Shown here piece after piece: positions 49,382-59,931 of a DNA stretch of 64,000 bases. The translations under genes were made by a program, and so were the position numbers. The notes below the pieces were generated by a model that saw only the letters and a program-made list of their open reading frames with translations, made no database searches and had not been told where the DNA came from. Location of the stretch: the NCBI RefSeq assembly GCF_030209575.1, contig NZ_JARVRS010000001.1:2232001-2296000 (forward strand), given 5' to 3'. Source of the stretch: Leifsonia sp. fls2-241-R2A-40a (GTDB lineage Bacteria; Actinomycetota; Actinomycetes; Actinomycetales; Microbacteriaceae). Position 1 is the first letter of the stretch. Every line of letters starts with the position of its first letter.

Positions 49382-50148
49382 TGGGTCAGAAAGTCAATCC
49401 GTACGGCTTCCGTCTGGGCATCACCACCGACCACGTGTCGCGGTGGTTCTCGGACAGCACGAAGCCGGGTCAGCGTTACAGCGACTACCTCGCTGAGGAC
49501 GTCAAGATCCGTCGTCTGCTTCAGACGTCGCTCGACCGCGCGGGCGTGTCCCGCATCGAGATCGAGCGCACCCGTGACCGCGTCCGCGTCGACATCCACA
49601 CCGCCCGCCCGGGCATCGTGATCGGTCGTCGTGGCGCCGAGGCCGAGCGCATCCGCTCCGACCTCGAGAAGCTCACGGGCAAGCAGATCCAGCTGAACAT
49701 CCTCGAGGTCAAGAACCCCGAGGCCGACGCCCAGCTCGTCGCACAGGGCATCGCCGAGCAGCTCTCCGCCCGCGTGGCCTTCCGCCGCGCGATGCGCAAG
49801 GGTCTGCAGGGCGCGCAGCGTGCCGGCGCCAAGGGTGTCCGCATCCAGGTGTCCGGCCGTCTCGGCGGCGCCGAGATGAGCCGCTCCGAGTTCTACCGCG
49901 AGGGTCGTGTGCCGCTGCACACGCTCCGCGCCAACATCGACTACGGCTTCTACGAGGCCAAGACCACCTTCGGTCGCATCGGTGTCAAGGTGTGGATCTA
50001 CAAGGGCGACATCACGAACAAGGAACTGGCTCGCGAGCAGGCCAACCAGAAGCCGTCTCGCGACCGCAACGACCGTCCGCGCCGTGGTGGCCGGGGCAAC
50101 GCCCCCGAGACCGCGAACGCGCCGGCCGCAGCAGGAGTTGAGGCATAA
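49381..50148 (+). CDS. rpsC: 30S ribosomal protein S3
   Basis: 255 residues. [14 protein letters not shown] start, a KH domain with [16 protein letters not shown], and the C-terminal domain [20 protein letters not shown]. After about residue 215 comes a ~38-residue Arg/Asn/Ala-rich tail ([13 protein letters not shown]) beyond the core. S3 lines the mRNA entry channel. The start overlaps rplV by one base. Confidence 0.99.
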   Translation: MGQKVNPYGFRLGITTDHVSRWFSDSTKPGQRYSDYLAEDVKIRRLLQTSLDRAGVSRIEIERTRDRVRVDIHTARPGIVIGRRGAEAERIRSDLEKLTGKQIQLNILEVKNPEADAQLVAQGIAEQLSARVAFRRAMRKGLQGAQRAGAKGVRIQVSGRLGGAEMSRSEFYREGRVPLHTLRANIDYGFYEAKTTFGRIGVKVWIYKGDITNKELAREQANQKPSRDRNDRPRRGGRGNAPETANAPAAAGVEA

Positions 50149-50150
50149 CC

Positions 50151-50570
50151 ATGTTGATCCCACGCAGAGTCAAGCACCGCAAGCAGCACCACCCCGGCCG
50201 TAGCGGCCAGGCGACCGGTGGCACGAAGGTCTCCTTCGGCGAGTTCGGCATCCAGGCCTTGACGCCCGCTTACGTGACCAACCGTCAGATCGAGTCCGCT
50301 CGTATCGCCATGACGCGTCACATCAAGCGTGGCGGCAAGGTGTGGATCAACATCTACCCCGACCGTCCGCTCACGAAGAAGCCTGCCGAGACCCGCATGG
50401 GTTCCGGTAAGGGTTCGCCGGAGTGGTGGGTCGCCAACGTCAAGCCGGGTCGCGTCCTCTTCGAGGTCTCCGGAGTCTCCGAGCAGCTCGCTCGCGAGGC
50501 CATGACCCGTGCAATCCACAAGCTGCCCCTCAAGGCACGCATCATCAAGCGCGAGGAGGGCGACGCGTAA
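50151..50570 (+). CDS. rplP: 50S ribosomal protein L16
   Basis: 139 residues. [15 protein letters not shown] start, GFFGEFG-like [32 protein letters not shown] and [18 protein letters not shown] are all standard. L16 sits at the A-site elbow-binding position of the 50S subunit. It begins 2 bp after rpsC, and its stop overlaps rpmC by one base. Confidence 0.99.
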   Translation: MLIPRRVKHRKQHHPGRSGQATGGTKVSFGEFGIQALTPAYVTNRQIESARIAMTRHIKRGGKVWINIYPDRPLTKKPAETRMGSGKGSPEWWVANVKPGRVLFEVSGVSEQLAREAMTRAIHKLPLKARIIKREEGDA

Positions 50571-50902
50571 TGGCGATCGGATCCAAGGAGCTTGCCTCGA
50601 GCGAGCTCGACACTTTCGAAGACGAGCGTCTCGTCGACGAGCTGAAGAAGGCCAAGGAAGAGCTGTTCAACCTGCGCTTCCAGTCGGCCACCGGCCAGCT
50701 CGAGAGCCACGGCCGCCTGCGCGCCGTGAAGCGCGACATCGCTCGTATCTACACCGTGATCCGCGAGCGTGAGCTCGGGATCCGGCCGACCCCGGTTGCG
50801 ACCGAGGCTGCGCCGGCCAAGGAGAAGAAGACCCGTGCCAAGAAGGCGGCCCCGGCCGCCGAGGCAGCCGAGGTCGACACCACGAATGAGGAGGCCAAGT
50901 AA
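50570..50902 (+). CDS. rpmC: 50S ribosomal protein L29 with C-terminal tail
   Basis: 110 residues; L29 is usually 60-80. The core ([57 protein letters not shown]) ends near residue 70 and is followed by a ~40-residue Ala/Lys/Glu-rich tail ([18 protein letters not shown]). L29 lies next to the tunnel exit. The ATG at 50570 overlaps the rplP stop; GAGGAGGGCGA is the ribosome site. Confidence 0.96.
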   Translation: MAIGSKELASSELDTFEDERLVDELKKAKEELFNLRFQSATGQLESHGRLRAVKRDIARIYTVIRERELGIRPTPVATEAAPAKEKKTRAKKAAPAAEAAEVDTTNEEAK

Positions 50903-51207
50903 TGGCTGAGACCACCAAGGCCACGGCCGCGGAGTCGGCGGCCGACGAGGCCCTCGTCCGCGGGTACCGCAAGGCCCGTCGCGGTTACGTCGTCAGCGAC
51001 AAGATGGACAAGACCATCGTCGTCGAGGTCGAGGACCGCGTGAAGCACCCCCTGTACGGCAAGGTCCTCCGCCGCACCTCCAAGGTGAAGGCGCACGACG
51101 AGAACAACGCCGCCGGCATCGGCGACCTCGTTCTCATCAACGAGACCCGTCCCCTGAGCGCCAGCAAGCGCTGGCGCCTGGTTGAGATTCTGGAGAAGGC
51201 CAAGTGA
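50902..51207 (+). CDS. rpsQ: 30S ribosomal protein S17
   Basis: 101 residues. After a ~20-residue Ala/Thr-rich lead come [36 protein letters not shown] and [17 protein letters not shown], standard S17 of the 30S body. The stop overlaps the GTG of rplN by 4 bp, so the S10 and spc gene groups run together here without a separate promoter being visible. Confidence 0.99.
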   Translation: MAETTKATAAESAADEALVRGYRKARRGYVVSDKMDKTIVVEVEDRVKHPLYGKVLRRTSKVKAHDENNAAGIGDLVLINETRPLSASKRWRLVEILEKAK

Positions 51208-51572
51208 TCCAGCAGGAATCCCGACTCAAGGTCGCCGACAACACCGGCGCCAAGGAGCTCCTCACGATCCGCGTGCTCGGTGGCTCCAGCCGTCGCTATG
51301 CAGGCCTCGGCGACGTCATCGTCGCCACGGTCAAGGACGCGATCCCGGGTGGGAACGTCAAGAAGGGCGACGTCGTCAAGGCGGTCGTCGTGCGTGTTCG
51401 CAAGAACACCCGCCGCCCGGACGGCTCCTACATCAAGTTCGACGAGAACGCCGCTGTCATCCTGAAGAACGACGGTGACCCCCGCGGCACTCGTATCTTC
51501 GGACCGGTCGGCCGCGAGCTCCGCGACAAGAAGTTCATGAAGATCATCTCGCTCGCACCGGAGGTGCTGTAA
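51204..51572 (+). CDS. rplN: 50S ribosomal protein L14
   Basis: 122 residues, GTG start overlapping rps[41 protein letters not shown] and a [20 protein letters not shown] end are standard. L14 forms an intersubunit bridge with 16S rRNA. First gene of the spc group. Confidence 0.99.
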   Translation: MIQQESRLKVADNTGAKELLTIRVLGGSSRRYAGLGDVIVATVKDAIPGGNVKKGDVVKAVVVRVRKNTRRPDGSYIKFDENAAVILKNDGDPRGTRIFGPVGRELRDKKFMKIISLAPEVL

Positions 51573-51575
51573 CCC

Positions 51576-51935
51576 ATGGCGAACATCAAGAAGGGCGACC
51601 TGGTCCAGGTCATCTCGGGCCGCTCGCAGGCCCGCGGTGGTGACCGTGGCAAGCAGGGTCGCGTGATCGAGGTTCTCGTCGAGAAGAACCGCGTCATCGT
51701 CGAGGGCGTCAACTTCGTGACCAAGCACGTGCGCGTCGGCCAGACGCAGCGTGGCACGAAGACCGGCGGCATCGAGACCCACGAGGCCTCGATCCACGTC
51801 TCCAACGTGGCCCTGGTCGATCCCGAGACCAAGAAGCCGACGCGCGTCGGCTTCCGTACCGAGAGTGTCACGAAGGACGGCGTCACCAAGACGGTCCGCG
51901 TTCGTTACGCCAAGAAGTCTGGTAAGGACCTGTAA
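51576..51935 (+). CDS. rplX: 50S ribosomal protein L24
   Basis: 119 residues. A KOW motif is seen at the start ([24 protein letters not shown]) and [20 protein letters not shown] follows. L24 starts 50S assembly near the tunnel exit. It lies 3 bp after rplN and overlaps rplE by one base. Confidence 0.99.
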   Translation: MANIKKGDLVQVISGRSQARGGDRGKQGRVIEVLVEKNRVIVEGVNFVTKHVRVGQTQRGTKTGGIETHEASIHVSNVALVDPETKKPTRVGFRTESVTKDGVTKTVRVRYAKKSGKDL

Positions 51936-52522
51936 TGACCGACACTGCAACCGCTGCTGGCAAAATCCAGCCGCGCCTGAAGCAGAAGTACAAGAACGAG
52001 ATCTCCCAGCAGCTCCAGGGAGACTTCGGCTTCACGAACGTGCACCAGGTGCCCGGTCTCGTGAAGATCGTGGTCAACATGGGTGTCGGCGAGGCGGCCC
52101 GCGACGGCAAGGTGATGGATGGTGCGGTCAACGACCTCACCCTGATCACCGGCCAGAAGCCGCAGGTCACCAAGGCCCGCAAGTCCATCGCGCAGTTCAA
52201 GCTGCGCGAGGGTCAGCCGATCGGCGCGCACGTCACGCTGCGCGGCGACCGGATGTGGGAGTTCCTCGACCGCCTGCTGTCGCTCGCCCTGCCCCGAATC
52301 CGCGACTTCCGCGGCCTCTCGGACAAGCAGTTCGACGGCAACGGCAACTACACGTTCGGTCTCACGGAGCAGTCGATGTTCCACGAGATCAACCAGGACC
52401 GCATCGACCGCGTCCGCGGAATGGACATCACTGTGGTGACCACCGCGAAGAACGACGAAGAGGGCCGCGCGCTGCTCAAACAGCTCGGCTTCCCCTTCCG
52501 TTCCAACGACGCGGCCAACTAG
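51935..52522 (+). CDS. rplE: 50S ribosomal protein L5
   Basis: 195 residues. [41 protein letters not shown] and [20 protein letters not shown] are typical, ending [12 protein letters not shown]5 binds 5S rRNA and the P-site tRNA. In most bacteria rpsN follows; here a 98-bp gap with a large hairpin does instead. Confidence 0.99.
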   Translation: MTDTATAAGKIQPRLKQKYKNEISQQLQGDFGFTNVHQVPGLVKIVVNMGVGEAARDGKVMDGAVNDLTLITGQKPQVTKARKSIAQFKLREGQPIGAHVTLRGDRMWEFLDRLLSLALPRIRDFRGLSDKQFDGNGNYTFGLTEQSMFHEINQDRIDRVRGMDITVVTTAKNDEEGRALLKQLGFPFRSNDAAN

Positions 52523-52530
52523 GCCCACCC

Positions 52531-52556
52531 GCGGGCCGGCCAACCGGCCGGCCCGC
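52531..52556 (+). other. Strong hairpin in the rplE-rpsH gap
   Basis: GCGGGCCGG and CCGGCCCGC arms (with further CC/GG pairing) form a near-perfect palindrome of 26 bases, 9 bp after the rplE stop. No T run follows. The gap 52523-52620 is where rpsN (S14) normally lies; no S14-like frame is found on either strand. Confidence 0.6.
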
Positions 52557-52620
52557 CTCCACCACAGGTCGTCAGTCGTGTAACGGCTGAACGAAACCTG
52601 GTGAACGAAGGAAAACCGCA

Positions 52621-53019
52621 ATGACCATGACAGATCCGGTCGCAGACATGCTGACCAGACTGCGCAACGCGAACTCGGCTCACCACGACACCGTGTCGAT
52701 GCCGCACTCGAAGCTCAAGGCCCACATCGCCGAGATCCTCACCAACGAGGGTTACATCGCCGGGTGGGACGTCGCCGACGCACGCGTCGGGAAGACGCTG
52801 ACCCTGCAGCTCAAGTTCGGTCCGAACCGCGAGCGTTCCATCGCCGGTATCAAGCGCGTGTCGAAGCCCGGCCTTCGCGTCTACGCGAAGTCCACGGAGC
52901 TCCCCAAGGTGCTCGGCGGGCTCGGCGTCGCCATCCTGTCCACCTCCTCCGGTCTGCTCACGGACCGTCAGGCTGAGAAGAAGGGCGTGGGTGGGGAAGT
53001 CCTCGCCTACGTGTGGTAA
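52621..53019 (+). CDS. rpsH: 30S ribosomal protein S8
   Basis: 132 residues. [20 protein letters not shown], a central LQLKFG part, and the C-terminal [19 protein letters not shown] with GEVLAYVW end. S8 binds the central domain of 16S rRNA and in E. coli represses the spc operon by binding its mRNA; whether it does so here is unknown. GAAGGAAAACCGCA precedes the ATG. Confidence 0.99.
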   Translation: MTMTDPVADMLTRLRNANSAHHDTVSMPHSKLKAHIAEILTNEGYIAGWDVADARVGKTLTLQLKFGPNRERSIAGIKRVSKPGLRVYAKSTELPKVLGGLGVAILSTSSGLLTDRQAEKKGVGGEVLAYVW

Positions 53020-53025
53020 CCCGCC

Positions 53026-53562
53026 ATGTCGCGTATTGGAAGACTGCCCATCGACGTCCCCACCGGAGTCGATGTGAGGATCGACGGCCAGGCCGTCACC
53101 GTCAAGGGCCCGAAGGGTGAGCTCAGCCTCACCGTCGCGAACCCGATCGAGGTCAAGCTCGAGGACAACCAGGTGCTCGTGACCCGTCCGGACGACGAGC
53201 GCGCCTCGCGTTCGCTGCACGGCCTCACCCGCACCCTCATCAACAACCAGATCATCGGCGTGACCCAGGGCTACACCAAGGGCCTCGAGATCGTCGGAAC
53301 CGGTTACCGCGTCGCCCAGAAGGGTGCGGCCATCGAGTTCGCGCTCGGCTTCTCGCACCCGGTCACCGTCGAGCCGCCTGCCGGCATCACGTTCACGGTC
53401 GAGGGCAACAACCGCGTCACCGTGGCCGGAATCGACAAGCAGGCCGTCGGTGAGGTCGCCGCGAACATCCGCAAGATCCGCAAGCCCGAGCCGTACAAGG
53501 GCAAGGGTGTGCGTTACGCCGGCGAGGTCGTTCGTCGCAAGGCCGGAAAGGCTGGTAAGTAA
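53026..53562 (+). CDS. rplF: 50S ribosomal protein L6
   Basis: 178 residues. [20 protein letters not shown] start, two related halves, and a C-terminal signature [21 protein letters not shown]6 lies near the factor-binding site of the 50S subunit. It starts 6 bp after rpsH. Confidence 0.99.
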   Translation: MSRIGRLPIDVPTGVDVRIDGQAVTVKGPKGELSLTVANPIEVKLEDNQVLVTRPDDERASRSLHGLTRTLINNQIIGVTQGYTKGLEIVGTGYRVAQKGAAIEFALGFSHPVTVEPPAGITFTVEGNNRVTVAGIDKQAVGEVAANIRKIRKPEPYKGKGVRYAGEVVRRKAGKAGK

Positions 53563-53564
53563 TC

Positions 53565-53936
53565 ATGGCTCTGGGTACCAGAGGAAAGAGCAAGGCGGCC
53601 GCTCGCGACCGCCGTCACACCCGCCTTCGCAAGAAGATCGAGGGCACCGCGGTTCGCCCGCGCCTGGTCGTCACCCGCTCGGCCCGCCACGTCTTCGTGC
53701 AGGTCGTCGACGACGCGCAGGGTCACACGCTGGCCTCCGCGTCGACCATGGAAGCGGACCTGCGCACCTTCGAGGGTGACAAGACCGCCAAGGCCCGCAA
53801 GGTCGGAGAGCTCGTCGCCGAGCGCGCGAAGAGCGCCGGTGTCGAGGCCGTCGTGTTCGACCGCGGAGGCAGCAAGTACGCCGGCCGCGTCGCCGCTGTC
53901 GCCGAGGGCGCTCGAGAGGGCGGACTGAACCTGTGA
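53565..53936 (+). CDS. rplR: 50S ribosomal protein L18
   Basis: 123 residues. [39 protein letters not shown] and [20 protein letters not shown] are standard. L18 carries 5S rRNA into the 50S subunit with L5. The stop overlaps the GTG of rpsE by 4 bp. Confidence 0.99.
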   Translation: MALGTRGKSKAAARDRRHTRLRKKIEGTAVRPRLVVTRSARHVFVQVVDDAQGHTLASASTMEADLRTFEGDKTAKARKVGELVAERAKSAGVEAVVFDRGGSKYAGRVAAVAEGAREGGLNL

Positions 53937-54646
53937 GCGACGAGAACAACAAGGAGCAGACCGTGGCCGATCAGGTAACGGACAGCGCGCAGCCGGTCGA
54001 GACGGCTGCGGGCACCGACAACAACACGCGGAGCGAGCGCGAGCCGCGCCGCGGTGGCCGCGAGCGCAACCCCAACCGCGACCGTGGCAGCCGTGACGCC
54101 GACAAGAGCCAGTTCCTGGAGCGCGTCGTCACCATCAACCGCGTCTCCAAGGTCGTGAAGGGTGGTCGTCGCTTCAGCTTCACCGCTCTCGTGGTCGTCG
54201 GCGACGGCAACGGTCTGGTGGGCGTCGGCTACGGCAAGGCCCGCGAGGTGCCGCTGGCGATCTCGAAGGGCGTCGAGGAGGCGAAGAAGAACTTCTTCCG
54301 CGTCCCGCGCGTCGGCAACACCATCCCGCACCCCGTGCAGGGTGAGGCCGCTGCCGGTGTGGTCCTCCTGCGTCCGGCCGCTGCCGGTACCGGTGTTATC
54401 GCCGGTGGCCCGGTCCGCGCCGTGCTCGAGTGCGCCGGGATCCACGACGTCCTCAGCAAGTCGCTCGGCTCGTCGAACACGATCAACATCGTGCACGCGA
54501 CCGTCGAGGCGCTGAAGCAGCTCGAGGAGCCCCGCGCCGTCGCCGCACGTCGTGGCCTCGACTACGACCAGGTGGCTCCGGCTCGCCTGCTTCGCACCGA
54601 GGCAGCGCTGGCTGAGGCCGCCGCGACCGCGAAGGCAGGTGCCTGA
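53933..54646 (+). CDS. rpsE: 30S ribosomal protein S5 with N-terminal extension
   Basis: 237 residues against about 165-200 usual. The first ~58 residues are polar and Arg/Asp/Asn-rich ([18 protein letters not shown]). The core follows: [20 protein letters not shown], the [14 protein letters not shown] loop and [18 protein letters not shown]5 helps decoding accuracy at the mRNA entry channel. GTG overlaps rplR by 4 bp and the stop overlaps rpmD by one base. Confidence 0.98.
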   Translation: MSDENNKEQTVADQVTDSAQPVETAAGTDNNTRSEREPRRGGRERNPNRDRGSRDADKSQFLERVVTINRVSKVVKGGRRFSFTALVVVGDGNGLVGVGYGKAREVPLAISKGVEEAKKNFFRVPRVGNTIPHPVQGEAAAGVVLLRPAAAGTGVIAGGPVRAVLECAGIHDVLSKSLGSSNTINIVHATVEALKQLEEPRAVAARRGLDYDQVAPARLLRTEAALAEAAATAKAGA

Positions 54647-54831
54647 TGGCTGCGCGTCTGAAGATCACGCAGATCAAGTCGAAAGTGAGCGAGAAGCAGA
54701 ACCAGCGCGACACGCTTCGCAGTCTGGGTCTGAAGCGCATCGGTGACGTCGTCGTCCGCGAGGACAACCCGCAGAACCGCGGGTACGTGAACACCGTCGC
54801 CCACCTGGTGAAGGTCGAGGAGATTGACTAA
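54646..54831 (+). CDS. rpmD: 50S ribosomal protein L30
   Basis: 61 residues. [20 protein letters not shown], then [18 protein letters not shown] and a [10 protein letters not shown] end make a complete L30, a small protein on the 50S surface. Present in actinobacteria and missing from some other groups. Overlaps both neighbours by one base. Confidence 0.98.
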   Translation: MAARLKITQIKSKVSEKQNQRDTLRSLGLKRIGDVVVREDNPQNRGYVNTVAHLVKVEEID

Positions 54832-55514
54832 TGGCTGAAGACAAGGCCACCACAGAGGCCGCTGAGAAGCCGGCCAAGAAGCCCGCGACCAAGGCCGCGA
54901 GCACGAAGGCCGCCGACAAGGCGACCACCGAGAAGACGAGCACCGCGAAGAAGGCTCCGGCCAAGAAGGCAACGGCTTCGGCCGACGCCGACAAGGTCGC
55001 CGCCTCCAAGAACGACACCGTGGCCGCAAAGGCGTCCGCGAAGTCGTCGGCCAAGAAGGACGTCGCGGAGCCCCGCGAGCAGGTCCTGAAGGTGCACCAC
55101 CTCCGCCCCGCCGCGGGTGCCAAGAAGGACAAGACCCGCGTCGGACGCGGTGAGGGTTCGAAGGGTAAGACGGCCGGCCGTGGTACCAAGGGAACCAAGG
55201 CGCGCTACCAGGTGCGCCCGGGCTTCCAGGGTGGTCAGCTTCCGCTGCACATGCGTGCGCCGAAGCTGCGCGGCTTCAAGAACCCGTTCCGGGTCGAGTA
55301 CCAGGTCGTGAACCTGGAGAAGCTCGCCGAGCTGTACCCGTCCGGCGGTGACGTCACCGTCGCCGACCTCGTGTCCAAGGGCGCCGTTCGCAAGAACGAG
55401 AAGGTCAAGGTTCTCGGCAACGGGGACATTGCGGTTAAGCTGAACGTTGCGGTCGACAAGGTCTCCGGCTCTGCCGAGCAGAAGATCGTCGCCGCAGGTG
55501 GCTCCGTCAAGTAG
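54831..55514 (+). CDS. rplO: 50S ribosomal protein L15 with long Lys/Ala-rich N-terminus
   Basis: 227 residues; L15 is normally about 145-150. The first ~83 residues are almost only Ala, Lys, Thr, Asp and Glu with repeated AKK/PAKK units, resembling a histone H1 tail. The L15 core begins at [19 protein letters not shown] and includes [17 protein letters not shown] and a [17 protein letters not shown] segment. The ATG at 54831 overlaps the rpmD stop and no other in-frame start lies at the core, so the extension is probably translated. L15 sits near the base of the central protuberance. Confidence 0.95.
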   Translation: MAEDKATTEAAEKPAKKPATKAASTKAADKATTEKTSTAKKAPAKKATASADADKVAASKNDTVAAKASAKSSAKKDVAEPREQVLKVHHLRPAAGAKKDKTRVGRGEGSKGKTAGRGTKGTKARYQVRPGFQGGQLPLHMRAPKLRGFKNPFRVEYQVVNLEKLAELYPSGGDVTVADLVSKGAVRKNEKVKVLGNGDIAVKLNVAVDKVSGSAEQKIVAAGGSVK

Positions 55515-55532
55515 CCACCCGCGAGCAGCCAC

Positions 55533-55562
55533 GTCGGGTGGCCGGGCGACCGGCCACCCGAC
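55533..55562 (+). other. Strong hairpin in the rplO-secY gap
   Basis: GTCGGGTGGCCGG and CCGGCCACCCGAC form a perfect 13-bp stem with loop GCGA, 27 bases before the secY start and without a T run. It resembles the hairpin in the rplE-rpsH gap in size and G/C content. Confidence 0.6.
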
Positions 55563-55589
55563 TGACTCTTAGGAAAGCAGGACGCAGCA

Positions 55590-56912
55590 TTGTTTAGCGC
55601 CGTTGGGCGGATCTTCCGCACCCCGGATCTTCGCCGGAAGATCTTCTTCACGCTGGGCATCATCGCCCTGTTCCGGCTGGGGTCCTTCATCCCGGCGCCG
55701 TTCGTCGACTTCGGCAACGTACAGACCTGTCTGAACGCCAACCAGGACACGTCCGGCCTGTATTCGCTGGTGAACCTGTTCTCCGGCGGTGCTCTCCTCA
55801 AACTCTCGATCTTCGCGCTCGGCATCATGCCGTACATCACCGCGTCGATCATCGTGCAGCTGCTGCGCGTGGTCATCCCGCGCTTCGAGACCCTCTACAA
55901 GGAGGGCCAGGCCGGTCAGGCCAAGCTCACGCAGTACACGCGCTACCTCACCATCGCGCTGGGCGTCCTCCAGTCGACGACCCTCATCACCGTCGCCCGC
56001 AGCGGCGCACTCTTCGGCACCACCGCCGTCTCGCAGTGCACGCAGCTGATCACGGACGACTCCTGGTACGCGATCATGCTCATGGTCATCACCATGACCG
56101 CCGGCACCGGCCTCATCATGTGGATGGGCGAGCTCGTCACCGAGCGCGGCATCGGCAACGGCATGTCGCTCCTCATCTTCACCTCGATCGCCGCGCAGTT
56201 CCCGACCTCCCTCTGGGCCGTCGGCCAGTCGCAGGGCATCGAGATCCTCCTGGTCGTGATCGCGATCGGACTGCTCATCGTCATGGGCGTCGTGTTCGTC
56301 GAGCAATCGCAGCGGCGCATCCCCGTGCAGTACGCCAAGCGGATGGTGGGACGCCGGACCTACGGCGGTAACAACACCTACATCCCGATCAAGGTCAACA
56401 TGGCCGGCGTCGTGCCCGTCATCTTCGCCTCGTCGCTGCTGTACCTGCCGGCCCTGATCGCACAGTTCAACCAGCCGGCAGCGGGCAAGGCCCCGGCGCC
56501 GTGGGTCACCTGGATCACGAACTACCTGACCAAGGGCGACCACCCGCTCTACATGCTGCTGTACTTCCTCCTGATCGTGGGCTTCACGTACTTCTACGTG
56601 GCGATCACCTTCAACCCGGAGGAGGTCGCAGACAACATGAAGAAGTACGGCGGCTTCATCCCCGGCATCCGTGCGGGCCGTCCGACGGCCGAGTACCTCG
56701 ACTACGTGCTCACGCGGGTGACCCTGCCCGGTTCGTTCTATCTGGGCATCATCGCGCTGATCCCCTTGATCGCTTTCGCGTTGATCGGCGCCAGTCAGAA
56801 CTTCATGTTCGGCGGTACGTCCATCCTGATCATCGTCGGTGTCGGTCTGGAGACGGTCAAGCAGATCGACTCCCAGCTCCAGCAGCGGCATTACGAAGGG
56901 CTTCTGCGTTGA
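55590..56912 (+). CDS. secY: Protein translocase subunit SecY
   Basis: 440 residues with ten membrane segments. TTG at 55590 follows [41 protein letters not shown] starts the protein. [17 protein letters not shown], the [19 protein letters not shown] loop and the [19 protein letters not shown] cytoplasmic part are conserved. SecY forms the protein channel of the Sec system. Its stop overlaps the start of adk. Confidence 0.99.
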   Translation: MFSAVGRIFRTPDLRRKIFFTLGIIALFRLGSFIPAPFVDFGNVQTCLNANQDTSGLYSLVNLFSGGALLKLSIFALGIMPYITASIIVQLLRVVIPRFETLYKEGQAGQAKLTQYTRYLTIALGVLQSTTLITVARSGALFGTTAVSQCTQLITDDSWYAIMLMVITMTAGTGLIMWMGELVTERGIGNGMSLLIFTSIAAQFPTSLWAVGQSQGIEILLVVIAIGLLIVMGVVFVEQSQRRIPVQYAKRMVGRRTYGGNNTYIPIKVNMAGVVPVIFASSLLYLPALIAQFNQPAAGKAPAPWVTWITNYLTKGDHPLYMLLYFLLIVGFTYFYVAITFNPEEVADNMKKYGGFIPGIRAGRPTAEYLDYVLTRVTLPGSFYLGIIALIPLIAFALIGASQNFMFGGTSILIIVGVGLETVKQIDSQLQQRHYEGLLR

Positions 56913-57523
56913 CCCGAATGCTGATCGTCGGTCCCCCCGGAGCGGGCAAGGGCACTCAGGCCGCCCGGATCACCTCCACCTACGGGATCCCCGACATCTC
57001 CACGGGTGACATCTTCCGGGCCAACATCAAGAACGAGACGCCGCTCGGCACCCAGGTCAAGGCGATCGTCGATGCCGGCGACTACGTCCCGGACAGCCTC
57101 ACCAACCAGCTCGTGGCTGACCGCCTCGACGAGGACGACGCCAAGAACGGCTTCCTCCTCGACGGCTATCCGCGCACGCTGGCTCAGGTCGACTACCTCG
57201 ACGAGCTCCTGGCAGGCAAGGGGCAGGCGCTGGATGCGGTCATCCAGTTGACGGCCGACCAGGACGAGATCGTGCAGCGGCTGAGCAAGCGCGCCCACGA
57301 GCAGGGTCGCGCGGACGACTCGGAAGAGGCGATCCGGCACCGTCAGCAGGTTTACGTGCGCGAGACCTCGCCTCTCATCGACGTGTACCGCGAGCGCGGG
57401 CTCCTCGTCCCGGTCGACGGACTCGGCGGCATGGACGAGGTCGCCGAGCGCATCACGGCCGCTCTGAGCGAGCGCGGGATCCACCCCGTCGCCGGCGCCT
57501 CCGCCGACGAATCCGTCGCGTAG
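56909..57523 (+). CDS. adk: Adenylate kinase
   Basis: 204 residues from the TTG at 56909, which overlaps the secY stop (TTGA); an ATG at 56918 would remove three residues. P-loop GPPGAGKGT is at residues 8-16, followed by [11 protein letters not shown] and the [11 protein letters not shown] segment. The lid is the short form without zinc cysteines, normal for actinobacteria. It converts AMP and ATP to two ADP. Located in the spc group between secY and map, as in most relatives. Confidence 0.97.
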   Translation: MTRMLIVGPPGAGKGTQAARITSTYGIPDISTGDIFRANIKNETPLGTQVKAIVDAGDYVPDSLTNQLVADRLDEDDAKNGFLLDGYPRTLAQVDYLDELLAGKGQALDAVIQLTADQDEIVQRLSKRAHEQGRADDSEEAIRHRQQVYVRETSPLIDVYRERGLLVPVDGLGGMDEVAERITAALSERGIHPVAGASADESVA

Positions 57524-57538
57524 CGGCACGCTCAACCG

Positions 57539-58369
57539 ATGAAGTTGAAGAGGTCGATCTACAAGTCGCCCGCCCAGCTGCGTGACATGGTCGCGCCCGG
57601 TCGGGCGACCGCCGCATCCCTGGAGGCAGTGGCGGCCGCCGTGGCTCCCGGCATCTCGACCCTCGAGCTCGACGGCATCGCCGAGCGGGCGATCATCGAG
57701 GCGGGTGGCTCCTCCAACTTCAAGCTGGAGGCCGGCTACCACCACACGATCTGCTCGTCGGTGAACGACGAGGTCGTGCACGGCATCCCCGGGGCGCGCA
57801 TCCTCGAGCCCGGAGACATCCTCTCCGTCGACAGCGGCGCCATCCTGAACGGCTGGAACGGCGACGCGGCGCGGACGTTCGTCCTCCCGGACCCCGCACG
57901 CCCGCAGGAGGTCGCCGAGCGGCAGCGTCTGTCCGACGTGACCGAGCAGTCGCTGTGGCGCGGCGTCGCGACCCTGGCGTCCGCGCGATACCTCAACGAG
58001 GTCGGCGAGGCCATCGAGGACTACATCCTGGCGCAGGGCGACTACGGCATCCTGACCGACTACATCGGTCACGGAATCGGCCGCCGGATGCACGAAGAGC
58101 CGCCGGTCTTCAACTACCGCGTCCGCGCGAAGGGGCCCGAGGTGCGCCCCGGCCTCGTCGTGGCGATCGAGCCGATGGTGGTGCGCGGTGCGCAGGAGAC
58201 CTACGTGAAGGACGACGGCTGGACCGTCGCCACCGAAGACGGATCAGCAGCGGCGCACTGGGAGCACAGCGTTGCCGTGCACGCGGACGGCATCTGGGTG
58301 CTGACCGCGCAGGATGGCGGAGCCGCCGGCCTCGCCCGGTTCGGCGTGACGCCCGTCCCCATCGCGTGA
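57539..58369 (+). CDS. map: Methionine aminopeptidase, type I
   Basis: 276 residues. The metal ligands are in place: two Asp in [19 protein letters not shown], His in [13 protein letters not shown], Glu in VVAIEPMV and Glu in HWEHSVAV. It removes the start methionine from new proteins. It starts 15 bp after adk and is the last gene of the spc group; a separate promoter follows for infA. Confidence 0.98.
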   Translation: MKLKRSIYKSPAQLRDMVAPGRATAASLEAVAAAVAPGISTLELDGIAERAIIEAGGSSNFKLEAGYHHTICSSVNDEVVHGIPGARILEPGDILSVDSGAILNGWNGDAARTFVLPDPARPQEVAERQRLSDVTEQSLWRGVATLASARYLNEVGEAIEDYILAQGDYGILTDYIGHGIGRRMHEEPPVFNYRVRAKGPEVRPGLVVAIEPMVVRGAQETYVKDDGWTVATEDGSAAAHWEHSVAVHADGIWVLTAQDGGAAGLARFGVTPVPIA

Positions 58370-58423
58370 TGGTGCGGACGGCGGCGGCGTTCGCTCAGGG
58401 CGACGGAGGATCATACACTCCGA

Positions 58424-58453
58424 TTGGCGAAGTCGCGCCCTTTCCCATAAGAT
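58424..58453 (+). promoter_or_regulatory. infA promoter
   Basis: TTGGCG (58424-58429) and TAAGAT (58448-58453) are 18 bp apart, giving a start near 58460 and a leader of about 80 bases to infA. The gap 58370-58541 holds no gene. Confidence 0.6.
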
Positions 58454-58541
58454 AGATCCTTGGTGTCTTAGGCGCGTTCTCACGTGTCTTCCGCCAGTAA
58501 CGCACGACCAGCAAACCACGACTTTTAGCGACAGTGAGGCT

Positions 58542-58763
58542 ATGGCCAAAAAAGACGGTGTCATCGAGATCGAAGGATCCGTGATCGAGGCTCTTCCCAA
58601 TGCGATGTTCCGCGTTGAGTTGACCAACGGTCACAAGGTTCTTGCCCACATCTCCGGCAAGATGCGCCAGCACTACATCCGCATCCTCCCCGAGGACCGC
58701 GTGATCGTCGAGCTGAGCCCTTACGATCTGACCCGCGGCCGGATCGTCTACCGCTACAAGTAA
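58542..58763 (+). CDS. infA: Translation initiation factor IF-1
   Basis: 73 residues, the family's normal size. [40 protein letters not shown] and [17 protein letters not shown] make a single S1-like OB fold. IF-1 binds the A site during initiation. First gene of infA-rpmJ-rpsM-rpsK-rpoA-rplQ. Confidence 0.99.
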   Translation: MAKKDGVIEIEGSVIEALPNAMFRVELTNGHKVLAHISGKMRQHYIRILPEDRVIVELSPYDLTRGRIVYRYK

Positions 58764-58843
58764 AGGTCTGCTGTAAGTAACGGCCACGCCATGGGTTGCC
58801 CCCGGCGAGGTACGAGGACAGCGAACAAAGGTAAAGAAACATC

Positions 58844-58957
58844 ATGAAGGTGAACCCCTCCGTCAAGAGGATCTGCGACAAGTGCAAGGTCATCCGTCGC
58901 AACGGCCGGGTCATGGTCATCTGCGAGAACCCGCGCCACAAGCAGCGCCAGGGCTGA
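58844..58957 (+). CDS. rpmJ: 50S ribosomal protein L36
   Basis: 37 residues: [20 protein letters not shown] start and an [10 protein letters not shown] end. Zinc ligands are Cys11, Cys14, Cys27 and His32, so this is the zinc-containing form rather than a zinc-free copy. ATG at 58844 follows AAAGGTAAAGAAACATC. It sits between infA and rpsM as usual. Confidence 0.98.
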   Translation: MKVNPSVKRICDKCKVIRRNGRVMVICENPRHKQRQG

Positions 58958-59097
58958 TCGCCGAGAACGTATAACCGAATAACAGAAGGCAATCCCAGAT
59001 CCCGCTCCCTTACACAGGAGGGCGGGGGACACCCTCGGAGGAGGCCGGGGCACCGGGATTGCTGCAGACCTCCACTCATCACAGGAGAAGCCAACAC

Positions 59098-59472
59098 ATG
59101 GCACGTCTAGCAGGCGTCGACATCCCGCGCGAAAAGCGCGTGGAGGTCGCACTCACCTACATCTACGGCGTCGGGCGCACCCGTGCGCTGCAGACCCTGC
59201 GCGAGACCGGTATTTCCGGCGACATCCGCGTCAAGGACCTGACCGACGAGCAGCTGGTCGCACTGCGCGACTTCATCGAAGGAAACTTCAAGGTCGAGGG
59301 TGACCTCCGCCGCGAGGTCGCGGCCGACATCCGCCGCAAGGTTGAGATCGGCAGCTACGAGGGTATCCGCCACCGCAAGGGCCTCCCGGTCCGCGGACAG
59401 CGCACCAAGACGAACGCTCGTACCCGCAAGGGCCCGAAGCGCACCGTGGCCGGCAAGAAGAAGGCGCGCTAA
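59098..59472 (+). CDS. rpsM: 30S ribosomal protein S13
   Basis: 124 residues from the ATG at 59098, with ACAGGAGAAG upstream. [32 protein letters not shown] and the C-terminal [18 protein letters not shown] are standard. S13 bridges the subunits and contacts tRNA. An upstream in-frame start at 59059 is rejected because it lacks the usual N-terminus. Confidence 0.98.
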   Translation: MARLAGVDIPREKRVEVALTYIYGVGRTRALQTLRETGISGDIRVKDLTDEQLVALRDFIEGNFKVEGDLRREVAADIRRKVEIGSYEGIRHRKGLPVRGQRTKTNARTRKGPKRTVAGKKKAR

Positions 59473-59510
59473 GGCCCGCGGCCCCACGCTCTTAGGATTC
59501 AGGAGAAGAA

Positions 59511-59909
59511 ATGGCAGCACCCAAGTCGGCCGCACGCAAGCCGCGCAAGAAAGAAAAGAAGAACATCGCTGTGGGCCAGGCCCACATCAAGAGCACCTTC
59601 AACAACACCATCGTCTCGATCACCGACACCACCGGTGCGGTCATCAGCTGGGCTTCGTCCGGCGGCGTCGGTTTCAAGGGCTCCCGCAAGTCGACCCCGT
59701 TCGCGGCGCAGCTCGCCGCCGAATCGGCTGCTCGTCAGGCGCAGGAGCACGGGATGAAGAAGGTCGACGTCTTCGTCAAGGGCCCGGGTTCGGGCCGCGA
59801 GACGGCGATCCGCTCGCTTCAGGCCGCCGGCCTCGAGGTGGGTTCGATCAACGACGTCACCCCGCAGGCGCACAACGGTTGCCGCCCGCCCAAGCGCCGT
59901 CGCGTCTAA
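59511..59909 (+). CDS. rpsK: 30S ribosomal protein S11
   Basis: 132 residues. [52 protein letters not shown] and an end [15 protein letters not shown] are typical. S11 lines the platform at the E site. CAGGAGAAGAA precedes the ATG. In many bacteria rpsD follows, but not here. Confidence 0.99.
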   Translation: MAAPKSAARKPRKKEKKNIAVGQAHIKSTFNNTIVSITDTTGAVISWASSGGVGFKGSRKSTPFAAQLAAESAARQAQEHGMKKVDVFVKGPGSGRETAIRSLQAAGLEVGSINDVTPQAHNGCRPPKRRRV

Positions 59910-59931
59910 GCAGTTCTCTTCACGTCCGCCG

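Noticed and set aside
59059-59097. Upstream ATG for rpsM at 59059
   Set aside because: It would add 13 residues not seen in S13 and bypass the clear ribosome site before 59098.
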